Assembly: GCA_023400235.1 (NCBI GenBank)
Contig: JAEXFI010000002.1
Span: forward strand, 101,051 to 165,050
Origin: Bacillota bacterium
GTDB lineage: Bacteria > Bacillota > Clostridia > Acetivibrionales > DSM-1351
Direction of reading: 5' to 3'
Length of the DNA stretch: 64,000 nucleotides
Made by a program: the position numbers and the translations under genes. Below the pieces are notes generated by a model. That model was not told the DNA's origin. It searched no databases and saw only the letters and a program-made list of their open reading frames with translations. Positions 52,254-61,077 of this stretch are shown piece by piece. Numbering within the stretch: the first letter of the stretch is position 1; each line of letters starts with the position of its first letter.

Positions 52254-53786
52254 ATGCATTCATCTGAAAAAATTAAATTGAATTCAATAACAGTAGTTGA
52301 GGAAGCAGCGAGATGCCTGCTGTGTCACGAAGCTCCCTGTACCGCGGCCTGTGCTGCAGGAGAGGACCCTGCCAGAATGCTTCGTGCACTGCGGTTTGAT
52401 AATATAAAGGGAGCTGCAGCAAGAGTGCCTTCCTCACAGTGTGAGTGTGGAGAGACCAGTGAACATATGGCTGAAGCCAAATGTGAGGCTGCCTGTATCA
52501 GAACCGATTCACCTGTGAAAATCAGTGCAGTAAAAAGCTATCTGGCTGAAAACCTGGGGGTGGGCGGTGAAATACCACAGGTGGAGCTCTCCATTGAGTT
52601 TTGCGGGGTGAAATGTGAAAATCCTTTTTTCTTGTCCTCCTCGGTGGTGGCCAGCAATTATGAAATGTGTGCAAAGGCACTGGAAATGGGCTGGGCAGGA
52701 GTTGTATTCAAAACCATTGGAATACTGAGGCCCAAGGAGGTCTCACCCCGCTTTGATACAATCGGCAAGGAAGGAACTCCTTTTATTGGCTTTCGAAATC
52801 TTGAACAGATTGCGGAACATCCACTTGAGGAAAATCTGATGTGGATGAAGCAGCTGAAGGAAAACTATCCTGAAAAGATTCTGATTGCCTCCATTATGGG
52901 GCAAACTGATGAGGAATGGACTTTTCTGGCCAGGGCTGTGACACATGCCGGAGCCGATATAATAGAATGCAATTTTTCCTGCCCTCATATGAGCGGCGAG
53001 AATCTGGGGGCGGATGTAGGGCAGAATCCTGAACTGGTCAAGCATTACACACGCTGTGTCAGAGAGGGGACACACCTTCCCATACTGGCAAAAATGACTC
53101 CAAATCTGGGGAATATGGAAATACCTGCTGCAGCTGCCGTAGAAGGCGGCGCAGACGGCATTGCGGCAATCAATACCATAAAAAGCATAACCGGCATCAA
53201 TCTGAGTTCATTGGCGGCAACACCTGAAGTTGGGGGGGAATCCTCCGTTTCAGGCTATTCCGGGAAAGCCGTCAAACCCATAGCTCTTCGCTTCATCCAC
53301 GACATGGCTGTTCATAAGGCACTGTCAGGTATACCCTTAAGCGGCATGGGGGGGATTGAGACCTGGAGGGATGCTCTGGAGTTCATACTTCTGGGCTGTT
53401 CTAATATTCAGGTTACTACTGCGGTAATGCAGTACGGCTACAGGATCATAGACGACCTCATTGAAGGCCTTTCCTTCTTTATGCGGGAAAATGGCTATGA
53501 CAGTGTTGAAGAATTGGTAGGGAAGGCACTTCCCCAGATGGTTCCGGCGGATTTGCTGGACAGGGATACTGTGGTATACCCCAGATTTGACAGGGAGAAA
53601 TGCATTGGCTGCGGAAGGTGCTATTTATCCTGTTATGATGCCGGACACCAGGCGGTCCTGTGGGAAGGGGACAAAAGACAGCCCGTGCTGTCCGCAAAGA
53701 AATGTGTGGGCTGCCACCTGTGTCTGCATGTTTGTCCAAACGGAGCAATAACTTCTGGCAAGCGAATAAAAAAGCCGGTGTCCTGA
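52254..53786 (+). CDS. PreA-type dihydropyrimidine dehydrogenase with fused N-terminal Fe-S domain
   Basis: Reduces uracil/thymine to dihydropyrimidines. 510 residues: an N-terminal ~110-residue Fer4_20-like domain (Cys21, 24, 29, 33 and Cys63, 65, 77, 81), a dihydroorotate-dehydrogenase-like FMN barrel (NFSCPHMSGENLG, LAKMTPN, GYSGKAVKPIALRF, SGMGGIETW) and a C-terminal 2x4Fe-4S ferredoxin (CIGCGRCYLSC, CVGCHLCLHVC). The PreT-type FAD/NAD(P)H domains are missing both here and in the neighbouring genes, so the electron donor is not the usual partner. ATG 52254 behind AGGGGGG. Confidence 0.9.
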   Translation: MHSSEKIKLNSITVVEEAARCLLCHEAPCTAACAAGEDPARMLRALRFDNIKGAAARVPSSQCECGETSEHMAEAKCEAACIRTDSPVKISAVKSYLAENLGVGGEIPQVELSIEFCGVKCENPFFLSSSVVASNYEMCAKALEMGWAGVVFKTIGILRPKEVSPRFDTIGKEGTPFIGFRNLEQIAEHPLEENLMWMKQLKENYPEKILIASIMGQTDEEWTFLARAVTHAGADIIECNFSCPHMSGENLGADVGQNPELVKHYTRCVREGTHLPILAKMTPNLGNMEIPAAAAVEGGADGIAAINTIKSITGINLSSLAATPEVGGESSVSGYSGKAVKPIALRFIHDMAVHKALSGIPLSGMGGIETWRDALEFILLGCSNIQVTTAVMQYGYRIIDDLIEGLSFFMRENGYDSVEELVGKALPQMVPADLLDRDTVVYPRFDREKCIGCGRCYLSCYDAGHQAVLWEGDKRQPVLSAKKCVGCHLCLHVCPNGAITSGKRIKKPVS

Positions 53787-53843
53787 TATTATCCCCGGGG
53801 CTGAAATATATAACCGCAACTGCTATAAAAATGAGGTGAGCTG

Positions 53844-55004
53844 ATGGCAATTACACTTGGAAAGCTGTGTGCCAATGTTGAAAGTACGTATGGCATGAAA
53901 CTCCTGGCTGGAGCAGCCGGCCTGGAAAATTTCGTAAGATGGGTTCATATGATTGAGGACAGGGAAGTTCCCAGCTTCCTGCACGGAAATGAGCTGGTTT
54001 TTACCACCGGAATCGCCCAGGAGGGCAATGACTGGATGCTGGATTTCGCAGCCTCCATGCTGGTGAAAAAGGCCAGCGGCCTGGTGCTGAACATTGGCCC
54101 ATATATCGAAAGTGTTCCTGAGAATGTTATAGAATATTGTGAGAAACATAATCTGCCCTTATTTTCAGTACCCTGGTCTGTGAGACTGATTGACATAACC
54201 TATGATTTCTGCCACAGAATTGTGGCAAGTGAGGAAATAGAAATGGGTTTGGCAGCAGCCATGCGAAATCTTATTTTTATGCCACAGGAGGAGAAGGTTT
54301 ACAAGCCCACGCTTGAAAGGAGGTGCTTTTATCCGGACTCCTTTTATACAGTTGTGGCCTTGGAACCCGTATACAAGGACAAAAGTGTTCTAAGTGAGGA
54401 TGAAAGCAGGAATCTCAAGCTCCAGGCTCAAAGATTGCTGAACAAAACCGGGAGGCTTTTCAGTCTGTTTTTCTATGATACAAAGCTTATTGTCATTCTT
54501 CAGGAATTTAGCGAAAGACAGATAGATGAATTCATTGACATGCTCCAGAGAATATGTGAGCACCACGGTGTCCAATACAAGCTCCATGCAGGTGTAAGCC
54601 CGGCAGGCAAGGGTTATCTGTTTATTTCAGACGCATACCACAAGGCGGTAATGGGCCTGAGAATTGCGAAACTGCATGACAGAAAGAGCGTACGCTACCA
54701 GCACATGGGCTTGTACAAACTGATTGTATCGGTAAATGACAACGATATATTAAATGAGCTGTACAATGAAAGCCTGGGAGTACTTGAGGAATTTGACCGC
54801 AAAAACGGAACGGATTATATGACCACTCTCCGCTGTTATCTTGAGTACAATTCCAGTGTGCAGGAGGTAGCCAAGGTTACTTTTGTGCACAGAAACACTG
54901 TTAACTACAAAATAAAGAGAATCAGGGAAATACTCAAGTGTGATTTTGACTATGAAAATAAGCTGAAGCTCATGCTGGCCTTCTTCATTAAAGATTTGCT
55001 ATAG
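53844..55004 (+). CDS. PucR-family transcriptional regulator
   Basis: 386 residues: N-terminal PucR domain (NVESTYGMKLLAGAAGLENF, WVHMIEDREVPSFLHGNEL), a central GGDEF-like fold and the C-terminal PucR helix-turn-helix TTLRCYLEYNSSVQEVAKVTFVHRNTVNYK (split as written in the gene). Family members control purine, pyrimidine and amino-acid catabolic operons. Its place inside the operon, after preA, makes it the likely activator of this block. ATG 53844 with GAGGTGA upstream. Confidence 0.9.
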   Translation: MAITLGKLCANVESTYGMKLLAGAAGLENFVRWVHMIEDREVPSFLHGNELVFTTGIAQEGNDWMLDFAASMLVKKASGLVLNIGPYIESVPENVIEYCEKHNLPLFSVPWSVRLIDITYDFCHRIVASEEIEMGLAAAMRNLIFMPQEEKVYKPTLERRCFYPDSFYTVVALEPVYKDKSVLSEDESRNLKLQAQRLLNKTGRLFSLFFYDTKLIVILQEFSERQIDEFIDMLQRICEHHGVQYKLHAGVSPAGKGYLFISDAYHKAVMGLRIAKLHDRKSVRYQHMGLYKLIVSVNDNDILNELYNESLGVLEEFDRKNGTDYMTTLRCYLEYNSSVQEVAKVTFVHRNTVNYKIKRIREILKCDFDYENKLKLMLAFFIKDLL

Positions 55005-55115
55005 GTTTTCAGGCTTTGGGCTGGGGCATATATATTTTTGTATCTCAATGAGTTTAAGCCCCTTTTTGCAAGTGTTATAATCAACTAAAATACAAAAACA
55101 GAGAGGATGTTTTCT

Positions 55116-56444
55116 ATGAACAAGGATGAAATCAAAAGCTTATCAATAAATTACAACCTGCAATCCTGGTCAAAGCAAAAAGGCCTGAATCCAATACCTG
55201 TGGAAAAGGGAGAAGGCATATATTTCTGGGACCTTGACGGAAAAAGGTACTCGGATATGTCTTCACAGCTGGTAAATCTCAATGCAGGTCACGGAAACCG
55301 GAAAATCATAGATGCTATTAAGGAGCAGGCTGAAAAATACTGTTATATCTCTCCCAGCTATGCAAGTGAGCCACGTGCACGGCTGGCAAAAATGATAATC
55401 GACCTGATGCCGGCCAATATGGGAAAGGTCTTTTTCACAAACGGAGGTGCCGATGCCAATGAAAATGCGTTGAAAATGGCAAGAATGTTTACCGGCAGGA
55501 ATAAGATATTTTCAAGGTACAGGAGCTATCACGGTTCTACATACGGAGCGGGCAATCTCACAGGGGAGCCTAGACGATATCCCTTGGAGCCTGGAATTCC
55601 GGGCTTTGTAAAGTTCTTTGACCCATATATTTACCGTGAAAAAATAGCCTTTGCCTCTGAACGTGAAGCTGGAGAGTTCTATGTTGCAAAGCTTCGTGAG
55701 CAGGTAATATATGAAGGTGCCGACAATGTTGCTGCAATAGTGCTGGAGACTATAACCGGTTCAAACGGTGTCATTATACCGCCTGAGGGCTACTTAAAGG
55801 GTGTCAGGCAGATTTGTGACGACTTTGGTATAATGCTCATATGTGACGAGGTCATGGCTGGTTTTGGCCGCACAGGAAAAATGTTCGGCTTTGAAAACTG
55901 GGATGTAGCACCGGATATGGTCACTTTCGCCAAGGGTGTCACCTGCGGATATGTCCAGTTGGGAGGAGTGGCAGTCAGTAAGGAAATTGCGGCTTTTTTT
56001 GAGGATAATGTGCTCAAATGCGGTCTGACCTACAGCGGGCATCCCCTGGCCTGCGCAGCTGGAATCGCCTGCCTGGAGTTCTACAGTGAAAACAATATTC
56101 TGGACAATGTGAACAGCAGCGGAAAGGTTCTGGGGGAACTGCTGGAGGAGCTGAAGGAGAAGCATCCCAGCGTGGGTGATGTAAGGTATATCGGTCTGTT
56201 CTCCGCGGTTGAGCTGGTAAAGGATAAAAATACCAGGGAACCCCTTGTCTCCTACGGCAGCGACCCGAAGGGAATTATGAAGTCCATTGTGGGAAAGCTG
56301 GCAGCAGAAGGCTTTATGACCTATTCCCATGAAAATATGATTCTTATAGCTCCTCCTCTGATTATAACTCCTGAACAGCTTAAGGAGGAAATGGCTAAAT
56401 TGGACAGAGTATTGACCGTATTTGAAGGTGAGATGCCAGTGTGA
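55116..56444 (+). CDS. class III omega-aminotransferase (beta-alanine transaminase candidate)
   Basis: PLP enzyme, 442 residues from ATG 55116 (GAGAGGA eight bases before). FTNGGADANENALKMAR and YRSYHGSTYGAGNLTG bind PLP, CDEVMAGFGRTG holds the Asp, and Lys273 in TFAKGVT is the Schiff-base lysine. Such enzymes accept beta-alanine, GABA or taurine. Following dihydropyrimidine dehydrogenase, dihydropyrimidinase and an amidohydrolase, beta-alanine to malonate semialdehyde is the natural assignment (PydD-like). Taurine:pyruvate transamination is the main alternative. Confidence 0.88.
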   Translation: MNKDEIKSLSINYNLQSWSKQKGLNPIPVEKGEGIYFWDLDGKRYSDMSSQLVNLNAGHGNRKIIDAIKEQAEKYCYISPSYASEPRARLAKMIIDLMPANMGKVFFTNGGADANENALKMARMFTGRNKIFSRYRSYHGSTYGAGNLTGEPRRYPLEPGIPGFVKFFDPYIYREKIAFASEREAGEFYVAKLREQVIYEGADNVAAIVLETITGSNGVIIPPEGYLKGVRQICDDFGIMLICDEVMAGFGRTGKMFGFENWDVAPDMVTFAKGVTCGYVQLGGVAVSKEIAAFFEDNVLKCGLTYSGHPLACAAGIACLEFYSENNILDNVNSSGKVLGELLEELKEKHPSVGDVRYIGLFSAVELVKDKNTREPLVSYGSDPKGIMKSIVGKLAAEGFMTYSHENMILIAPPLIITPEQLKEEMAKLDRVLTVFEGEMPV

Positions 56445-56488
56445 AAATTATCTGATTGACTCTGCAAACAAGGGAGAGGGAGGTTACA

Positions 56489-57592
56489 ATGAGTAAGTTT
56501 TATCATATGCCCACCAGGATAATAATGGGGGACAACTGTATTGCAGGAAACAGCGGGCTGCTGGCCGGAATGGGTGCCAGGGCGCTTATAGTGACGGGCA
56601 GACAGTCTGCAAAAATAAACGGTTCGATGGAGGACGTAACTGCTGTGCTCAAGGCAAATAATCAGCAATATTTCATATTTGACATGGTTATGGCCAATCC
56701 CACAGTTGAGTGCGTTTATGTAGGTGCAGCCTTTGCGAGGGAACAGCAGGTGGATTTTGTGATTGCCATCGGCGGAGGTTCGCCTATGGATGCGGCAAAA
56801 GCAATCGCCCTGCTGGCAAAGCAGGATATAAAGGAAGAGGACCTGTTTTCAGGCAGCTACGGCCGGGAGGTGCTTCCCATGGCCTTTATACCCACTACCG
56901 CAGGTACCGGCTCCGAGGTGACACAGTATTCAATACTCACAAATCACAAGGCGCAGACCAAGACAAGCATAGCATCCCCCATACTTTTTCCGGAGCTGGC
57001 GTTTCTGGATGCCCGATACATGGCTGCACTGTCGCGAACAACCACAATAAATACGGCGATAGATGCCCTCTCCCATTCAGTGGAGGGCATGCTTTCAGTC
57101 AGAGCAGGCACTATATCAGACAGTCTGGCCATGGAAAGCATCAGGCTGATTTCCTCCTGCTTCAGGGCAATGCAGGAAAACCGTATGGAGCATAGTGTGA
57201 GGGAAAAGCTTTTATATGCTTCAACCCTTGGTGGAATGGTTATTGCAAACACCGGCACAACAGCCGTTCATTCCATGGGGTATTCGCTGACCTATTACAG
57301 GGATGTGGACCACGGAAGGGCAAACGGACTATTGCTGGCTGCGTTTCTTGAATTTGTGGAGAAGAGCCTTCCTGAGAGGGTAAAAACTATTCTTGACTGT
57401 ATGGGACTAAACCAGGTGAGGGAATTTTCAGAGCTGCTGGACGGGCTGCTGGGTGAAAAGGAGAATATCTCGGCAGAAGAGATTGAAGACTATTCTGCCA
57501 GGGCCATAAGTACAAAGAATATTTCAAACTGTATTGTTGTTCCAAGTCAGGAGGATTTGCTGAAGGTATTCAGGGACAGTTTCAGAATGTGA
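56489..57592 (+). CDS. iron-type alcohol dehydrogenase (malonate-semialdehyde reductase candidate)
   Basis: 367-residue group III (iron) alcohol dehydrogenase. NAD(P)-binding GGGSPMDAAKAIA, then PTTAGTGSEVT, and metal ligands in INTAIDALSHSVEG and AVHSMGYSLT...RDVDHGRANG. ATG 56489 follows GGGAGG. In sequence after the aminotransferase it can reduce malonate semialdehyde to 3-hydroxypropionate, which gives a redox sink and avoids a toxic aldehyde (PydE-like role). Reduction of sulfoacetaldehyde would be the equivalent step if the substrate were taurine. Confidence 0.88.
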   Translation: MSKFYHMPTRIIMGDNCIAGNSGLLAGMGARALIVTGRQSAKINGSMEDVTAVLKANNQQYFIFDMVMANPTVECVYVGAAFAREQQVDFVIAIGGGSPMDAAKAIALLAKQDIKEEDLFSGSYGREVLPMAFIPTTAGTGSEVTQYSILTNHKAQTKTSIASPILFPELAFLDARYMAALSRTTTINTAIDALSHSVEGMLSVRAGTISDSLAMESIRLISSCFRAMQENRMEHSVREKLLYASTLGGMVIANTGTTAVHSMGYSLTYYRDVDHGRANGLLLAAFLEFVEKSLPERVKTILDCMGLNQVREFSELLDGLLGEKENISAEEIEDYSARAISTKNISNCIVVPSQEDLLKVFRDSFRM

Positions 57593-57605
57593 AAGGTGGG
57601 GTTCT

Positions 57606-58022
57606 ATGATAAGGTTTAATCACAGAAACATACCGGAGTTAAAACTGAGCGATTATATTCCTTCTACGCGCTTTCGTACAATATTGCCCGAACTGAGGGA
57701 GATCCCACACGGAATACGGGAAATAAGCGTAATAATAGAGTTTTCAAAGGATTCCACCTTTTTCAAGACTGTTTTGCCATCTTTTTACAGCGGCATGATG
57801 TATATATATGGATATGTACATGACAATGACCGTATTAGGGAAATATTCCAGGGTGAAATGGCTGAAGAATACTCAAGCAGGCGCATAGGCTTGTTCGACT
57901 GGCAGGATGAATTTCTTCTTGTCTTTGAAAATGGCAGCAGGACTTGCGACAAGCGGTATATTGTGTCTGTTGAAGAGGTCTGGAACCTGTTGAGAAGCTG
58001 CTATCATCCCACTGAGGTCTAA
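57606..58022 (+). CDS. uncharacterised protein at the end of the pyrimidine operon
   Basis: 138 residues, ATG 57606 with AAAGGTGGGG upstream, 13 bases after the dehydrogenase, so almost certainly the same operon. It begins MIRFNHRNIPELKLSDYIP and includes SKDSTFFKTVLPSFYSGMMY and GLFDWQDEFLLVFENGS; Arg and aromatic residues are frequent. No signal peptide, membrane helix, Cys cluster or nucleotide motif. I do not recognise the family. Confidence 0.7.
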   Translation: MIRFNHRNIPELKLSDYIPSTRFRTILPELREIPHGIREISVIIEFSKDSTFFKTVLPSFYSGMMYIYGYVHDNDRIREIFQGEMAEEYSSRRIGLFDWQDEFLLVFENGSRTCDKRYIVSVEEVWNLLRSCYHPTEV

Positions 58023-58092
58023 GGGCGGAATAACAGGGGACAGGATGTTCCTGCCATAAAAATTAAATCAGCAGGACATAATCATATGGATG

Positions 58093-58135
58093 GACCGGCG
58101 GCATGAGCTGCCGGTCTGATTTTGCTTTATTCATT
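58093..58135 (+). terminator. terminator of the pyrimidine operon
   Basis: The stem GACCGGC / GCCGGTC (58093-58099, 58110-58116) is followed by a T-rich run ATTTTGCTTTATTCATTTTT. The rest of the gap to 58390 holds a promoter and AT-rich sequence. Confidence 0.65.
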
Positions 58136-58139
58136 TTTC

Positions 58140-58168
58140 TTGACATAACCTCAAAATAAGTTGATAAT
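58140..58168 (+). promoter_or_regulatory. promoter of the radical-SAM/RNase G operon
   Basis: TTGACA (58140-58145), 17 bases and GATAAT (58163-58168), about 220 bases before the gene. Confidence 0.6.
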
Positions 58169-58389
58169 TACATACGTATGAGCAAATATTAAACAAATAT
58201 ATTATCATATTGAATTTGTTCTGTTATAATAAATTTGAAAATAACTGGTACATGACAGAAATTACAAAAGAATTGATACTGTTCTTTTTTTTTGGCTTTT
58301 TGTTATGCCGTTAATATGTGGATTTGATTCCTAAGATTGATGGGAGAGTTTTTTGCCCGGTTTCAAAAAATGAGAAATGGAGCTTATAA

Positions 58390-60240
58390 ATGGGGATAAA
58401 AATTTCGGACGGATTGCTGAAAAGCGTTGAAAAGCCGTCAAGATACACGGGTAATGAATGGAATAGTGTAATAAAAGACCCTAAAAGTATAAATATAAGA
58501 TTTGCCTTTTGCTTTCCCGATACCTATGAAATAGGAATGTCCCATCTGGGGATGAAAATATTGTACCACCTTTTAAATGAAAGGCCGGACTGTTATTGTG
58601 AAAGAGTCTTTGCTCCGTGGACCGACATGGAAGACAAGATGAGGGAAAACAATATTCCCCTGTATGCCCTTGAATCCAAGGACCCTGTTAAAGCCTTTGA
58701 CTTTGTAGGCTTTACTCTTCAATACGAAATGAGTTTTTCAAATATAGTAAATATGCTTGATCTTGCGGGCATCCCCATTCTTTCTGAGGAAAGATTACAG
58801 GAAGATCCCTTTGTGTGCGCAGGAGGACCCTGTGCATACAATCCTGAGCCTTTGGCGGATATTGTTGATTTCTTCATGATGGGTGAGGGTGAGGAGATAA
58901 TCAATGAGGTAATGGATGTATACGGGCAATGGAAGGGAACAGGCAGGACAAGACAGGAGTTTCTTGAGGAGATAGCAAAACTGGAAGGAATCTATGTTCC
59001 TTCGTTTTATACGTTTGATTATAATGAGGATGGCACCATAAAAGAGCTGATTCCTCTGAAGCCCCAATATCCTCTCAGCATAAGGAAGCGCATTATCAAG
59101 GATATGGATAACGCATATTTTCCGGAAAAGATTGTCGTTCCGTATACCGATATAGTCCATGACAGGATAATGCTGGAAATATTCAGGGGATGTACCAGGG
59201 GCTGCCGCTTTTGCCAGGCTGGTTTTATATACCGGCCTGTAAGGGAGAAAAGTCCCGAAAGGCTGCTGGAGCTTGCACAAAAGCTGGAGGAGAGTACAGG
59301 CTATGAGGAGATATCCCTTACCTCACTGAGCACCAGTGATTATACAGGCTTGGAGCCATTGACCACAGGTCTTTTGGAGGATATGGAGGAGAGAAAGGTG
59401 AACCTGTCTCTTCCTTCTTTGAGAATTGACTCTTTTTCCCTGGATTTGATGGAAAAGGCACAGAAGGTGCGAAAGAGCGGCCTTACCTTTGCTCCCGAGG
59501 CGGGAACTCAGAGACTGAGGGATGTTATAAACAAAGGCGTGGAGGAGGAGGATCTGCTGAAGGCTGTTTCCCTGGCCTTCAATGGTGGGTGGAGCGGTGT
59601 CAAGCTGTATTTTATGCTGGGTCTGCCCACCGAAACTCTGGAGGATGTGGCAGGAATAGCAGATCTTGCCTTCAAGGTTGTGGACGTGTACAGAAATGTT
59701 CCCCGGGACAGGAAGGGAAAAGGCCTGAATGTGACGGTGAGCACGGCTACCTTTGTGCCAAAGGCTTTTACTCCTTTTCAATGGGAAGCGCAGGACAGCA
59801 TAGAAAATGTACATGAAAAGCAGATGCATCTGAAAGACAAAATTCGTTCAAAGCAGATAACCTATAATTATCATGAGAATAAACTCAGCTTTATGGAAGC
59901 AGTATTTGCCAGGGGTGACCGCAGAGTCTGCAAGGTACTGATAAAGGCCTGGCAGCTGGGCTGCAGGTTTGACGGCTGGGGTGAGCATTTCAACTATGCC
60001 CTCTGGATGAAGGCTTTTGAAGAATGCGGAGTGGACCCGTATTTCTATGCTACCCGCAAAAGGGAATATGATGAAATATTCCCCTGGGATCATATAGATG
60101 TGGGAGTCTCCAAGAAATATCTTATAAGCGAGAATAAAAAAGCTTTGGAAGGCAAGGTAACTCCAAATTGCAGCGTATATTGCGGAGGATGTGGTGCCAC
60201 CGGCTTCAAAAGCGGTATTTGTGAAAAGCAGGCTTTTTAA
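58390..60240 (+). CDS. TIGR03960-type radical SAM protein
   Basis: 616-residue protein with an N-terminal B12-binding-like region (FCFPDTYEIGMSHLGMKILY) and a radical SAM core with the CxxxCxxC cluster in FRGCTRGCRFCQAGF. The C-terminus has a Cys-rich tail NCSVYCGGCGATGF. In Firmicutes this gene stands before the TIGR03936 partner, RNase G/E and rplU, exactly as here, which points to an rRNA or ribosome-related modification, but the reaction is unknown to me. ATG 58390 follows GGAGC. Confidence 0.9.
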   Translation: MGIKISDGLLKSVEKPSRYTGNEWNSVIKDPKSINIRFAFCFPDTYEIGMSHLGMKILYHLLNERPDCYCERVFAPWTDMEDKMRENNIPLYALESKDPVKAFDFVGFTLQYEMSFSNIVNMLDLAGIPILSEERLQEDPFVCAGGPCAYNPEPLADIVDFFMMGEGEEIINEVMDVYGQWKGTGRTRQEFLEEIAKLEGIYVPSFYTFDYNEDGTIKELIPLKPQYPLSIRKRIIKDMDNAYFPEKIVVPYTDIVHDRIMLEIFRGCTRGCRFCQAGFIYRPVREKSPERLLELAQKLEESTGYEEISLTSLSTSDYTGLEPLTTGLLEDMEERKVNLSLPSLRIDSFSLDLMEKAQKVRKSGLTFAPEAGTQRLRDVINKGVEEEDLLKAVSLAFNGGWSGVKLYFMLGLPTETLEDVAGIADLAFKVVDVYRNVPRDRKGKGLNVTVSTATFVPKAFTPFQWEAQDSIENVHEKQMHLKDKIRSKQITYNYHENKLSFMEAVFARGDRRVCKVLIKAWQLGCRFDGWGEHFNYALWMKAFEECGVDPYFYATRKREYDEIFPWDHIDVGVSKKYLISENKKALEGKVTPNCSVYCGGCGATGFKSGICEKQAF

Positions 60241-60285
60241 TGAATTCATTTATTGCATGCGAGGCGTGCAGTTTGGAGGTTTGTT

Positions 60286-60996
60286 TTGGTTAATATTCGT
60301 GTTAAGTTCAGGCGTGGTGAGGAAGTTAAATTTATTTCACACCTGGATCTGATGAAGGTATTTGAACGGGCTATAAGGAGGGCGCGGCTTCCCATAGCCT
60401 ATTCCCAGGGCTTTAATCCGCATCCCGGGATGGTATTCGGTCTGCCGCTCAGTGTAGGAGTTACCAGCGAGGCTGAATATGGTGATTTTGAAATTACAGA
60501 CGACAGCCTGTCCATGGATGAATTTATGAGCAGACTGAATTCTCAGCTTCCGGCCGGTCTGGAGGTATTAGCTGCAAGGCCCAGACAGACGAAGCAAAAT
60601 ATCATGGCAACTATATCCGCTTCAGAATATACGGTTGTGGTGGGCGTTGGTGCCGAGTGCACCGAAAAGCGACTTAAGGACTGTATGAGCAGGTATCTTT
60701 CCCGGAAGGAAATCATAGTAAAGAAGAAGACCAAAAGTGGAGTTAAGGACACAGACATAAGAAACATGATTTTTGATCTGGATTTTGCGCTGCAGTCTTG
60801 CGGGAGCTTGAATATAATCAGGCTGTCCATGCTGGTCAGTGCCGGCAGCAAGGCCAATCTTAAGCCAGAACTGTTGGTGGAATCCTTATTTGGTACCTTG
60901 GAAACAGATTTTGAAATAGAAAGAATTCACAGGTCAAAGCTTTATGTCAGGTCAGGGGAAGAACTGCTGGAACCAATGGATTTAAGGGTTCTTTAA
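60286..60996 (+). CDS. TIGR03936/DUF2344-type radical SAM partner protein
   Basis: 236 residues with the family opening VKFRRGEEVKFISHLDLMKV followed by FERAIRRARLPIAYSQGFNPHP. TTG 60286 is taken as the start because GGAGG lies six bases upstream; an ATG at 60253 would precede that site. It is always found with, or fused to, the preceding radical SAM protein in related bacteria, so both probably act together. No catalytic motif is recognisable. Confidence 0.88.
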   Translation: MVNIRVKFRRGEEVKFISHLDLMKVFERAIRRARLPIAYSQGFNPHPGMVFGLPLSVGVTSEAEYGDFEITDDSLSMDEFMSRLNSQLPAGLEVLAARPRQTKQNIMATISASEYTVVVGVGAECTEKRLKDCMSRYLSRKEIIVKKKTKSGVKDTDIRNMIFDLDFALQSCGSLNIIRLSMLVSAGSKANLKPELLVESLFGTLETDFEIERIHRSKLYVRSGEELLEPMDLRVL

Positions 60997-61077
60997 TGCT
61001 TTTCCCGGATTCTGCCGGAAACGCTGGAACCGGATAATCGTGTAGGGCGCTAATTCCACACAGGAACGGAGATTTAA

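Noticed and set aside
55116..57592. Taurine degradation (taurine:pyruvate transaminase plus sulfoacetaldehyde reductase)
   Set aside because: Both enzyme classes would fit, but the same operon encodes dihydropyrimidine dehydrogenase and dihydropyrimidinase, which produce beta-alanine; no sulfonate genes are present.
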